38,348 nt of DNA, from the NCBI RefSeq assembly GCF_902826555.1, contig NZ_CADEFI010000001.1, forward strand, positions 98,623 to 136,970, read 5' to 3'. The notes beneath the pieces are model-generated. The model saw only the letters and a program-made list of their open reading frames with translations, was not told the DNA's origin and did no database searches. The position numbers were made by a program, and so were the translations under genes. Source of the DNA: an uncultured Hyphomicrobium sp. (GTDB lineage: Bacteria; Pseudomonadota; Alphaproteobacteria; Rhizobiales; Hyphomicrobiaceae). Positions 6,858 to 17,347 of the stretch are shown piece after piece; within the stretch, counting starts at the first letter, position 1, and every line of letters begins with the position of its first letter.

Positions 6858-8909
6858 ATGACGGATTTGGCTCGTGGCGCGCCCGAGGGGGAAACGCCCG
6901 TCAACCCGTATAGTCTGCTCGAAGCGGTCAATCATTCGAGCGACACCGCCCATACGGGCTGGCTCATTTTCCTCGCCATCATGGCCTATCTCGTCATCGC
7001 GGTCGCGGGCGTGACGCACAAGGATCTGCTGCTCGAGACGCCGGTCTCGCTGCCGATCCTGCAGGTCGACATTCAGCTGGCTCAGTTCTTCCGCTTCGCG
7101 CCGATCGTGCTCGTGCTGTTTCACCTGGGTCTCGTCTCGCAACTGACGCTGCTGGCGCGCGAGACGCTGGAATTCGACTATGCCATCCGTTTGCTCGAGG
7201 CGACGGAGAAGCGGACGCATCCGCTGCGGCTCGAGCTCAACAACTTCTTTTTCGTGCAGGCCATCGCCGGTCCCTATCGCAGCCGCGTCATGAGCACGTT
7301 TCTGCACGGCATGAGCTGGCTTACGCTGGTCGTGCTGCCGGTGCTGCTCCTGGTCTACATTCAGGTGGTGTTCCTGCCGTACCATGATGTCGGCATCACG
7401 TGGACGCACCGCATTGCGCTGCTGTTGGACATCATTATCCTGATCTCGATCGGCATCTTCCTGATGCGCGCCGAGACCTCCTTCACGGCGGCGTTCCTGC
7501 GCACAACGTCGGCACATCCGATCAGCTTCGTGGCGACGATCTTCGTGCTGCTGTTCGTGTGGCTGGTTTCCTTCTTCTTCGCGACCATTCCCGGCGAGCA
7601 GCTCGACCGCTTCACGCAGCGCGCGCTCGGCTTCAACAACGAGGACGAGGCGGGGCAAGGGCAGCGGTTCGTGTCCGGCTATACGGTTCCGCTCCTGACG
7701 TTCGGATCGGAAGGGTCGCTGCTGGGCTTGTTCAAGCGCAATCTGGAGGTAATCGATACCGATCTCGTGTCCGACAAGGAGGTCTCGGCAGGCGAGCCGA
7801 GCATCAGCCTGCGCGACCGCGATCTCAGATTTGCCAAGCTCGATCGCTCGGACCTGCATCAGGCGGACCTGACCGGCGCCGATCTTCGCGGCGCCTCGCT
7901 GGTCGGCGCCGATCTGCGGTGGACTTGGCTCCACTGCGCCGATGAGAGCCAGCTGCTCTTCAACGTGGATCGCGCGCTCGCGAACTGCACGACAGCCCGG
8001 CGGGCCGACTTCACGCGTGCGAATCTCGAGGGCGCGCATATGACCGGTATCGACCTGCGCGGCGCCAAGCTCAAAGACACCAAGCTCGACGGCGCGGATC
8101 TCACTTTCGCGTCGATGCCCAACGCCGACCTCACCGGGGCTCGCCTCGACAAGGTGGATCTCACGGGCGGCGTGGCGCAGGGGGCCAATTTCACGACGGC
8201 CAATCTGCAAGGGGCGGACCTCAATGGTGCGCATCTCGAGGGCGCCAATCTCTCGAACGTCGACCTCACGGGGGCCGTGCTGAGTTTCGCCTACCTCGAT
8301 GCCGCGACCCTTCGCGATGCCAAGCTCGACGGCGCGGTTCTCTACCGTGCCTCATTGCGCGGGGCCGATCTGGTCGGCGCAAGCGTCGCGGGCGCGGATC
8401 TGCGCGAGGCCAAGGTCTGGCTGACGGTTCCGCCCAAGGCCGACCCGGACAGCTTCGCCGATCTCACCGGCCTTCAGTTGTCGCAGATGACCGAAGCCAG
8501 CGTCGCCGAGCTCAAGTCGGCTGTGGACGCCATCGCGAGCCGGCGTGCGAAGGCTCGGGTGGCGGAAAAGATCGAGCCGCTGACCAATCTCTCCGAGGCC
8601 GCGAAGTGGAGCGGATCCTCGGACTACTACGCCTGGCAGAGCCTCATCTCGGCCGGTTCGCAGACCTATCCGGATCTCTACAAGCCGCGCATCACAGATT
8701 ATCTCGCGCGGTTGATGTGCCGGCCGCGCTGGAGCAACGGCTCGGTGGCGACGGGTGTTGCGCGGCGCGCGGCGCGGCAGGAGTTCCACGGCGACCTCAC
8801 CGCTGTCTACGACCGGCTCGCCGATCCGTCCTGCCCGGCATCGAAGACTGTGGCGCCGAAGGTACTCAAGGAGCTTTCGACGGCAGCCGACATCGCGCGC
8901 GGCGGGTAG
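6858..8909 (+). CDS. Membrane-anchored pentapeptide-repeat protein
   Basis: The 683-residue product combines about five membrane segments (near 35-53, 85-108, 158-180, 188-206 and 225-246) with a long pentapeptide-repeat region from about 330 to 540. Repeats follow A(D/N)LXX, for example LHQADLTGADLRGASLVGAD and NLQGADLNGAHLEGANL. These form a right-handed quadrilateral beta-helix. About 130 non-repeat residues follow, including KTYPDLY-like and SRRAKARVAEKIEPL segments. The family includes gyrase-protecting Qnr/MfpA, but those are soluble and short, so membrane anchoring points to another role, perhaps a scaffold or signal protein. The start at 6858 is preceded by GAGGG; an earlier frame extension to 6780 looks non-coding. 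Confidence 0.85.
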   Translation: MTDLARGAPEGETPVNPYSLLEAVNHSSDTAHTGWLIFLAIMAYLVIAVAGVTHKDLLLETPVSLPILQVDIQLAQFFRFAPIVLVLFHLGLVSQLTLLARETLEFDYAIRLLEATEKRTHPLRLELNNFFFVQAIAGPYRSRVMSTFLHGMSWLTLVVLPVLLLVYIQVVFLPYHDVGITWTHRIALLLDIIILISIGIFLMRAETSFTAAFLRTTSAHPISFVATIFVLLFVWLVSFFFATIPGEQLDRFTQRALGFNNEDEAGQGQRFVSGYTVPLLTFGSEGSLLGLFKRNLEVIDTDLVSDKEVSAGEPSISLRDRDLRFAKLDRSDLHQADLTGADLRGASLVGADLRWTWLHCADESQLLFNVDRALANCTTARRADFTRANLEGAHMTGIDLRGAKLKDTKLDGADLTFASMPNADLTGARLDKVDLTGGVAQGANFTTANLQGADLNGAHLEGANLSNVDLTGAVLSFAYLDAATLRDAKLDGAVLYRASLRGADLVGASVAGADLREAKVWLTVPPKADPDSFADLTGLQLSQMTEASVAELKSAVDAIASRRAKARVAEKIEPLTNLSEAAKWSGSSDYYAWQSLISAGSQTYPDLYKPRITDYLARLMCRPRWSNGSVATGVARRAARQEFHGDLTAVYDRLADPSCPASKTVAPKVLKELSTAADIARGG

Positions 8910-8943
8910 CCTTTCCGGTTGCGGACTGGGTGCGCGCATTGTA

Positions 8944-8958
8944 GAACATAATGAGAAC
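8944..8958. promoter_or_regulatory. LexA (SOS) box upstream of ssb
   Basis: GAACATAATGAGAAC is GAAC-N7-GAAC, the reverse complement of the alphaproteobacterial LexA direct repeat GTTC-N7-GTTC. It lies about 244 bp upstream of ssb in an otherwise gene-free stretch. In many alphaproteobacteria ssb lies near uvrA and is SOS-controlled. The match is exact in both half-sites; repression by LexA is inferred. Confidence 0.7.
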
Positions 8959-9201
8959 TTCGATGTGAATCGCGGGTTTGCCGGACGCGCGAGATCCTGC
9001 TGCTCCGTACGAGCCCGGACGATCTAACCTGCGCCGGAACGCGCGAATTCGAAAAAGGCTTGGATAAGGGCGCGCGGTGCGCACGGCCGCCTCCCGATGC
9101 GGGTAGGGTGCTGCAACTCGAGTCGCGCGGGGCTGCCCGCGCAGGCAAGTGAGCCGAGCCAGACGACGGCAACGGCGCGCTGGACAACAAGGAGCAAAGA
9201 C

Positions 9202-9732
9202 ATGGCCGGATCGGTCAACAAAGTGATCCTGGTCGGAAACCTCGGGCGCGACCCCGAGATCCGCCGCACGCAGGATGGGCGTCCGATCGCCAATCTCCGC
9301 ATCGCCACCAGCGAAAGCTGGAAGGATCGCAACAGCGGCGAGCGGCGCGAGAAGACCGAGTGGCACTCGGTCGTCATTTTCAACGAGAACCTGTGCAAGG
9401 TCGCCGAGCAGTATCTGCGCAAGGGCTCGAAGGTTTACATCGAGGGGCAGCTGCAGACGCGCAAGTGGCAGGACCAGCAGGGTCAGGACCGCTACTCGAC
9501 GGAGGTGGTGCTGCAGGGCTTCAACGGTCAGCTCACCATGCTGGATGGGCGGCAGGGTGCCGGTGGCGGTCTCGCGGAGAGCGGGCAGTCGGATTACGAC
9601 GGCGACAGCGGCGGATTTGGCGGCGGCGGCGGCTTCGGTGGCGGCTCGAGCGAGCCGAAACGGGCGGCGCGCGGCGGCGGCTCCAAGAGTGCGACGCTCG
9701 ACAAGCCGTTCGACGACGAGATCCCGTTCTAG
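9202..9732 (+). CDS. ssb: Single-stranded DNA-binding protein SSB
   Basis: The 176-residue protein begins [21 protein letters not shown], the start of the bacterial SSB OB-fold, which extends to about residue 112 (conserved [18 protein letters not shown] and YSTEVVL). A flexible Gly/Ser-rich linker (with [12 protein letters not shown]) leads to the acidic tip DDEIPF that docks partner proteins such as RecO, PriA and exonuclease I. SSB coats and protects single-stranded DNA in replication and repair. The ATG follows AAGGAGC. A LexA box upstream suggests SOS induction. Length and domains are normal for alphaproteobacteria. Confidence 0.98.
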   Translation: MAGSVNKVILVGNLGRDPEIRRTQDGRPIANLRIATSESWKDRNSGERREKTEWHSVVIFNENLCKVAEQYLRKGSKVYIEGQLQTRKWQDQQGQDRYSTEVVLQGFNGQLTMLDGRQGAGGGLAESGQSDYDGDSGGFGGGGGFGGGSSEPKRAARGGGSKSATLDKPFDDEIPF

Positions 9733-9843
9733 GCGATAGAGGCTGCGCTCGTGCTGCCCGTCATTCTAGGCTTAGGGCTTGGTATCCAGGTGCCTCATGG
9801 ATAAGGCCTGAACCTTTCGAGCGCTTGCCTCGCTGCGCGTTGG

Positions 9844-9866
9844 ATCCTCGGGACAAGCCCGAGGAT
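9844..9866. repeat. Palindromic repeat-like intergenic element
   Basis: ATCCTCGGG (9844-9852) and CCCGAGGAT (9858-9866) form a perfect 9-bp stem with loop ACAAG, inside the phrase GGATCCTCGGGACAAGCCC... between ssb and the convergent CDF gene. I recall this kind of sequence as a dispersed intergenic repeat in rhizobia. Only one copy is seen here, so dispersal is not shown. It could serve as a bidirectional terminator although no T-run follows. Confidence 0.5.
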
Positions 9867-9886
9867 GACAGGCGCGCCCGGTGGCG

Positions 9887-11128
9887 TCAGTGGCGCTTGC
9901 CCTTCTGGCGCTTGCGGCCTTTGCGGCTCGTGCGGTCGGCGGGTGACGGTGCGCTGGGCTCGCGCGGTGCCGGAGTCGGCGGTGCGGAGAGCAATGCAGC
10001 CGGCGGCGCAGCGGGTCGGTCAGCCTGAGTTGGAGCGGCCGTCTCCGCCTCGGATGCCGAGGGCGGCATGCCGGCGGGCGCTTGCGCGGTGAGGGCTCGC
10101 TCGGTCGAGCGTGTCGCCGGCGCCGCTACGGTCTTCGGCGGCAGGCCGGCCAGTACCTCCTCGGAGCGGGCGTAATCGCGGGCGGATTGCCCTTCGATGA
10201 AAATGCGCCGTACGGCCGGCGTGTGGGTATGGATGGTGGCTTCGATGCGCGATACCGCGGCCTCGATCGAGGCTGCCGTCTCGTCGTCCTCGAAGTCGAC
10301 GCTGGCGACCACCAGGATGTCGGTGGGGCCCAAGTGCATGGTTCGGATCTCGTTCACGGCACGGATCGGACGGTCTGGCCCGACTTCGGCCAGGATCGCC
10401 TCCTGGATGTCGCGGCGCACTTCGGGGGAGGCCGATTCGCCGATGATCAGGCTTCGGATCTCGATGCTCATGAAGGCGGCGACAGCGCCGAGCAGCAGTC
10501 CGATCAGAATAGAGGCGTACGCGTCGGCGGTCGGCGATCCTGTGGCGTGGGCGATGGCGATGCCGGTGGCGGCGATGGCGAGGCCGATCAGGGCGGCGAT
10601 GTCCTCGAGGAGGACGGTGAAGAGCGCGGGGTCTTTCGATGCGCGGAGTGCGGCCGTGGCGGGGACATTGCCGCGACGGCTGTTGAACTCGCCGATGGCG
10701 CGGTGGGCCGAGATGGCTTCCAGCACGAAGGCGACGGCGAGAACGGCGTAGTTCACGTACGGGTCGGTGACGGGACGGGGGTCGATGAGCTTCTGGACGC
10801 CTTCGTAGATGGCGATGCCGGCGCCGAGCGAGAACAGCAGCACGGCCACCACGAAACCCCAGAAGTAGAGCTCTTTCGAATAGCCGAACGGGTGGACGGC
10901 GTCGGCGGGGCGCTCGGCGCGCTTGATGCCGAGGAGCAGCAGCGCCTGGTTGCCAGTGTCGACGAGCGAATGGATGGCTTCCGACAGCATGGCGGAGGAG
11001 CCGGTCCAGGCGGCGGCAACGAACTTGGCGGCGGCGATGCCGAGATTGGCCGCCAGCGCCACGACGACTACGCCTCTCGATCCACCCGTTGCTGCCACGC
11101 GTGTGCTCCCGCTGCTCTCTTCCGTCAT
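9887..11128 (-). CDS. Cation diffusion facilitator (CDF) metal exporter with long C-terminal tail
   Basis: The 413-residue protein is a CDF transporter exchanging divalent metals (usually Zn2+) for protons. Membrane segments cover about residues 20-225. Metal-site elements are SEAIHSLVDTGNQ (helix 2; His and Asp) and LLEDIAALIG with SPTADAYASI (helices 5/6). HPFGYSKELYFW resembles the ZnT9/SLC30A9-like branch. The cytoplasmic domain (about 225-315; VRRDIQEAILAEV, MHLGPTDILVVASVDF) is followed by about 100 Ala/Pro-rich residues ending in a Lys/Arg run (TSRKGRKRQKGKRH), an unusual extension. The metal is unproved. Confidence 0.88.
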   Translation of the reverse strand: MTEESSGSTRVAATGGSRGVVVVALAANLGIAAAKFVAAAWTGSSAMLSEAIHSLVDTGNQALLLLGIKRAERPADAVHPFGYSKELYFWGFVVAVLLFSLGAGIAIYEGVQKLIDPRPVTDPYVNYAVLAVAFVLEAISAHRAIGEFNSRRGNVPATAALRASKDPALFTVLLEDIAALIGLAIAATGIAIAHATGSPTADAYASILIGLLLGAVAAFMSIEIRSLIIGESASPEVRRDIQEAILAEVGPDRPIRAVNEIRTMHLGPTDILVVASVDFEDDETAASIEAAVSRIEATIHTHTPAVRRIFIEGQSARDYARSEEVLAGLPPKTVAAPATRSTERALTAQAPAGMPPSASEAETAAPTQADRPAAPPAALLSAPPTPAPREPSAPSPADRTSRKGRKRQKGKRH

Positions 11129-11154
11129 GTGTTTAAGCGAGTTGCCGAAGAAAG

Positions 11155-11185
11155 AAAAACCCCGCCGCGGGTTTACGCGGCGGGG
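11155..11185 (-). terminator. Rho-independent terminator
   Basis: CCCCGCCGCG (11160-11169) and CGCGGCGGGG (11176-11185) form a perfect 10-bp stem with a six-base loop. Read on the minus strand it is followed by a T-run (complement of AAAAA at 11155-11159). It closes the PRC-barrel gene, which reads towards it, and separates it from the CDF gene that starts at 11128. Confidence 0.88.
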
Positions 11186-11217
11186 CGGTTAACGTCGCGG
11201 CCAAACCGGCGTTGGCG

Positions 11218-11871
11218 TTATGGGTTCGCCGGGGCCGGGGCCGGCTGCTCGGTCGCGGGCGGGGTGTCCGCGGGCGGCGTCGCAGGGGCGGGCTCGGTCG
11301 TCGTGCCGACGGCCTCCTTGGCGGAATCGATGGCGCCCGAAACGGCTTCCTTGGCTTTCTCAAGCGCAGGGCCGGCGGCCTCCTTGGCAGCGTCGAGGGC
11401 GTCCTGGGCCTTCTTCTTCGCCTCGTCGATCTGCGGCTTCGACTTGTCCGAGAACTCGTTGACCTTCTCGGAGGCGCGCTCGAACAGGGACTTGGCGGGC
11501 TTCTTGCGCGCGAATTCCGGAGCTTGGTCGATCTTTTCCTTGGTCAGGTCGGGGAGCGAGACGACGAGCTTGCCGTCCTTCTCCTCGAACTTGAGCGAGT
11601 CGAGGCTCACGCCGACCTTCTTTTCAGCCCAGCCAAAGTAGCCGCCGGTGCCCATCACGACGCCGACAACCTGATTCTGATCGTTGACGATCAGGTCCTC
11701 GACATCGGCAACGATGGTGCCGTCGGCGCCATGCACCTTGGCGCCAATGAGGTGATCCTTGGCCAGGAATTCGGTATCCGACTGGGCCGGGACAAAGGTG
11801 GTGTCTGCGTGCGCGATCGCGAGCGGAAGGGCTACGAACAACGTGGCTGCAGCTAGTGACAAGTGTTTCAT
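11218..11871 (-). CDS. Secreted PRC-barrel domain protein with helical and Pro-rich tail
   Basis: The 217-residue product has a signal peptide (1-22, MKHLSLAAATLFVALPLAIA). Residues about 30-112 form a PRC-barrel: FLAKDHLIGAKVHGADGTIV, ADVEDLIVNDQNQVVGVVMG, VGVSLDSLKF and LVVSLPDLTKE. From about 125 to 190 there is a strongly amphipathic, Lys/Ala/Glu-rich helical stretch (DEAKKKAQDALDAAKEAAG) like late-embryogenesis or apolipoprotein repeats, then a Pro/Ala tail. Periplasmic PRC-barrel proteins are frequent in rhizobia and their function is mostly unknown. A strong terminator follows. Confidence 0.82.
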   Translation of the reverse strand: MKHLSLAAATLFVALPLAIAHADTTFVPAQSDTEFLAKDHLIGAKVHGADGTIVADVEDLIVNDQNQVVGVVMGTGGYFGWAEKKVGVSLDSLKFEEKDGKLVVSLPDLTKEKIDQAPEFARKKPAKSLFERASEKVNEFSDKSKPQIDEAKKKAQDALDAAKEAAGPALEKAKEAVSGAIDSAKEAVGTTTEPAPATPPADTPPATEQPAPAPANP

Positions 11872-12192
11872 GGGATTCGGTTCCTAAGGGCGCGATCCGC
11901 GCTCAACGTGAGATCAAGGGCGGCGCTTTTCAAGCACGCCAACACGAAAAGGCGCCGCCGGGCGCGGAATAAGCGCGACTTATTGACAAGCTCAAGGCGG
12001 CGGCGGCAGGAAAACCCCAGAATCTGGGGATTGTTCCTGCCCGATCCTGGGGAGGAGGGATGCTTTCGTCCGCTCCGGGATTGCTCTCGCCGAGCCCGGT
12101 CGGGTAAACTTCGGGCGATCAAAATCGAGTGCCATCGGTGCGCGGACGGGTATCCGAAAACGCCCTCCCATGCCGCAACAGGACTTCCGCAT
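11872..12192. other. gyrA leader region, no gene seen
   Basis: No convincing gene lies here. The open frame continuing gyrA upstream to 11863 encodes a very Arg-rich, non-conserved sequence and is best read as non-coding. A 15-base palindrome, CCCCAGAATCTGGGG (12015-12029), is the clearest structure and could be an operator or hairpin. TTGACA occurs at about 11989 but I see no matching -10. The gyrA ribosome-binding site CAGGA is at 12179-12183. Confidence 0.5.
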
Positions 12193-14955
<2,763 letters not shown>

Positions 14956-15106
14956 GTCGCTCGCCTTTCCGGTCGCAATCGTGGAGGCTGCGGTCTAGAT
15001 TCGCGGTCTCGAAGTCAGACGTCGAGTCGTTGCGTGTGTTGTGTCCCCAAGCGAGGGGCCAGTTTCGCCATTTCTCATCGTGGTCCGCAGACTGGAGGGC
15101 GATGTG

Positions 15107-16282
15107 ATGGGTGGAGAGAGCACCGCACCGCGACAGCAGACCGTTGGGCTCGTCCTGCCGGGCGGTGGAGCGCGTGGCGCTTATCAGGCCGGCGCGCTGG
15201 ATGCCATCGCGGAGATCGTGCCCGAGGGCGTCAATCCGTTTCCGGTCATCATGGGAGCGTCGGTCGGCGCGATCAACGCAGTGGCGCTGGCGACGCACGC
15301 GCGAAACTTCAAGCGCGGCGTCGACCAGATGGTCGATTTCTGGGACGACCTGCATACGTCCGATGTCTATCGCACGGACCTGGCGACGATCATGAAGGGA
15401 GGCGCGCAGTGGGTGGCCTCAATGACGCCGCTCGCCTCGCTCGGCATTCCCAACCCCCGTTCGCTGCTCGACAGCGCGCCGCTCGGGGAGCTTCTGCGCA
15501 AGCACATCCATCTCGATCGCCTCGACGAAGCGATCCAGGACGGCGCGTTGCGCGCGATCGGTGTCACGGCATCGTCCTACGATCGCGCGCGCGCGATCAC
15601 GTTCTTCCAGGGGGTCGAGGGGCTTGAGGAGTGGGTGCGCGTGCGCCGTGACGGCGTTGCCGTCAAGCTCAAGATCGAGCATCTGATGGCGTCGGCGGCG
15701 CTGCCGTTCGTGTTCACGGCGCAACGCATCGGCGACGAGTATTACGGCGACGGATCCTTGCGGCTCACGTCACCGTTGAGCCCGGCGATCCATTGCGGCG
15801 CCGACCGTATCCTGGTCATCGGCATTCGCGATGCCAAGCCGGATAAGCTCGCCGGTTTGGAGCCGGTCTATCCGAGCCTCGGCACGCTGAGCGGCTATCT
15901 GCTCGACACGATCTTCATGGACAACCTGGACGCGGACATCGAGCGTGCGCGCCGCGTCGATCATACGCTGTCACTTCTGCCGCTGGAGCAGCAGCGGAGC
16001 ACGCGTCTGCGCGACATCGATATCCTGGTCGTGCAGCCGTCGCGCGACGTGCGCGATATCGCGCGTGAACATGCGCACGAGATGCCGTGGACTATTCGCA
16101 TGCTTCTCCGCCGGCTCGGTGTCTGGGGACGGGATTGGCGACTGCCGAGCTATCTCCTGTTCGAGCCGGGCTATTGCCGTGCTCTCATCGATCTCGGCTA
16201 CACCGATACGATGGCGCGTTCGAAGGAGATCCTGGAATTTCTCGGATTCGACGGCAGCGGGAGCCCGCAAAGCGGAACGTGA
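15107..16282 (+). CDS. Patatin-like phospholipase
   Basis: The 391-residue protein has the full patatin signature: the oxyanion motif LPGGGARGAYQAG (about 18-30), the nucleophile elbow GASVGA (GxSxG) and the catalytic Asp in YYGDGSLR. It is therefore a predicted Ser-Asp dyad lipid acyl hydrolase. The C-terminal 150 residues (DIDILVVQPSRDV, then SYLLFEPGYCRALIDLGYTD) match a common bacterial patatin subfamily with an additional C-terminal region. No signal peptide is visible. The start at 15107 is supported by GGAGGG seven bases upstream. It converges with the LysR gene, only 11 bp between them. Confidence 0.88.
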   Translation: MGGESTAPRQQTVGLVLPGGGARGAYQAGALDAIAEIVPEGVNPFPVIMGASVGAINAVALATHARNFKRGVDQMVDFWDDLHTSDVYRTDLATIMKGGAQWVASMTPLASLGIPNPRSLLDSAPLGELLRKHIHLDRLDEAIQDGALRAIGVTASSYDRARAITFFQGVEGLEEWVRVRRDGVAVKLKIEHLMASAALPFVFTAQRIGDEYYGDGSLRLTSPLSPAIHCGADRILVIGIRDAKPDKLAGLEPVYPSLGTLSGYLLDTIFMDNLDADIERARRVDHTLSLLPLEQQRSTRLRDIDILVVQPSRDVRDIAREHAHEMPWTIRMLLRRLGVWGRDWRLPSYLLFEPGYCRALIDLGYTDTMARSKEILEFLGFDGSGSPQSGT

Positions 16283-16293
16283 TGCCGCTCCGG

Positions 16294-17184
16294 TCACGCG
16301 GACGCCAGCGTTGCCGAAGGAAATTCCGCACGGACGACGCTCTTCATCCAGGAGATCACGGCGCGGGCCTCTTTGCGTCGCGTCGGGTTGACGGCGCGGG
16401 CGACGTAGGTCTCGTTGAAGGTCAGCTCGGGGCGCGCCTTCACGAGGCGGCCGCTGTCGATCTCGTCCTTGGCGATCAGCGTGTTCAGAAGCGCGACGCC
16501 GATGCCTTCGCGTGCCGCTTCCACGGCCAAGCGAGCATCCATCACCTGCAGGAAGGATCCGGTGGGCGGTGCTGCCTGGGCCACGCCCTGGCATTCGAGC
16601 CACCACGACCAGTAGTGCTCGGAGTCGTCGTGGATCAGTGTGGCGTCCAGGAGGGACGTCAGGGCCGGAAATCCGTTGTGCCGAGCGAACACTTCGGGGC
16701 AGCAGACGGCGATGGCCGCCGGCCGGCAAATGACGATGTCTCCCTGCGCCACATGCTCGGCGAAGGTGACGGTCAAGTCGGCCTCGACGTCGACCTGGCG
16801 CAGCGCAGAGCTGGCCGGCAGCAGGATGAAGTCGAGCAGGGGTTGTCGCTCTCGCAGGGTTCTGATGCGAGGCATCAGCCAGCAGCCGAGGAAGCCGGGC
16901 TCGCAGGCAATGCGCAATGGTGACCGCGTGATGCTGCGGGCCGCTCGCGAGATCAGCGAGCTGGCGAGCTGCGCAAGCGCGGGGCGTGTCTCGCGCAGAA
17001 GTCCCTCGCCCTGCGCCGTGATCCTGAGCTTCTGCCGGTCAAGGGCCACCAGGCGGATGCCCAGCTCCCGTTCCAGAAGGCGTACCTGGCGGGCGACGGT
17101 CAGGTGGTCGATGCCGAGCTCGGTCGCGGCCGCCCGAAACCCACCCTTCCGGGCGACGGATTCGTAGACAGCGAGCGCTTTCAT
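16294..17184 (-). CDS. LysR-family regulator, GcvA-like
   Basis: From ATG 17184 the product is 296 residues. Residues 1-60 are a winged helix-turn-helix: LAVYESVARKGGFRAAATEL, then HLTVARQVRLLERELGIRLV. The remainder (from about 85) is the periplasmic-binding-protein-like effector domain, with SALRQVDVEADLTVTF and FPALTSLLDATLIHDD typical of the GcvA/AmpR branch. An upstream in-frame TTG at 17214 (adding LRQRQSTFHL) is an alternative start. It is divergent from the aldehyde dehydrogenase across 163 bp, the usual arrangement for a LysR gene and its target. The effector is unknown. Confidence 0.85.
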   Translation of the reverse strand: MKALAVYESVARKGGFRAAATELGIDHLTVARQVRLLERELGIRLVALDRQKLRITAQGEGLLRETRPALAQLASSLISRAARSITRSPLRIACEPGFLGCWLMPRIRTLRERQPLLDFILLPASSALRQVDVEADLTVTFAEHVAQGDIVICRPAAIAVCCPEVFARHNGFPALTSLLDATLIHDDSEHYWSWWLECQGVAQAAPPTGSFLQVMDARLAVEAAREGIGVALLNTLIAKDEIDSGRLVKARPELTFNETYVARAVNPTRRKEARAVISWMKSVVRAEFPSATLASA

Positions 17185-17347
17185 GAGATGAAAAGTCGAC
17201 TGACGCTGGCGCAAAAATGAACCACTCCGTGCTCGCCGGAGATCATATACGGCGCTTCGGCCCAGTGCCAAGGTCGCAAATCCGGACCTATCCGGCTTTC
17301 CGCCGGACGGACCGGCGCGCGCAGGATGCGCTTGCCAGGAGGGAAAC
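17185..17347. promoter_or_regulatory. Divergent promoter region of LysR and aldehyde dehydrogenase genes
   Basis: This 163-bp gap between divergent genes must hold both promoters and probably the LysR operator. GGAGGGAAAC at 17338-17347 is the ribosome-binding site of the dehydrogenase. A CCGGAC/TCCGGC-rich stretch (about 17280-17312) forms overlapping short inverted repeats, but I find no convincing T-N11-A site that stands out, so no operator is placed. Confidence 0.4.

Noticed and set aside
6810-8234. Long antisense open frame over the pentapeptide gene
   Set aside because: Repetitive composition mirrors the repeat region on the plus strand; no start signals or domain.
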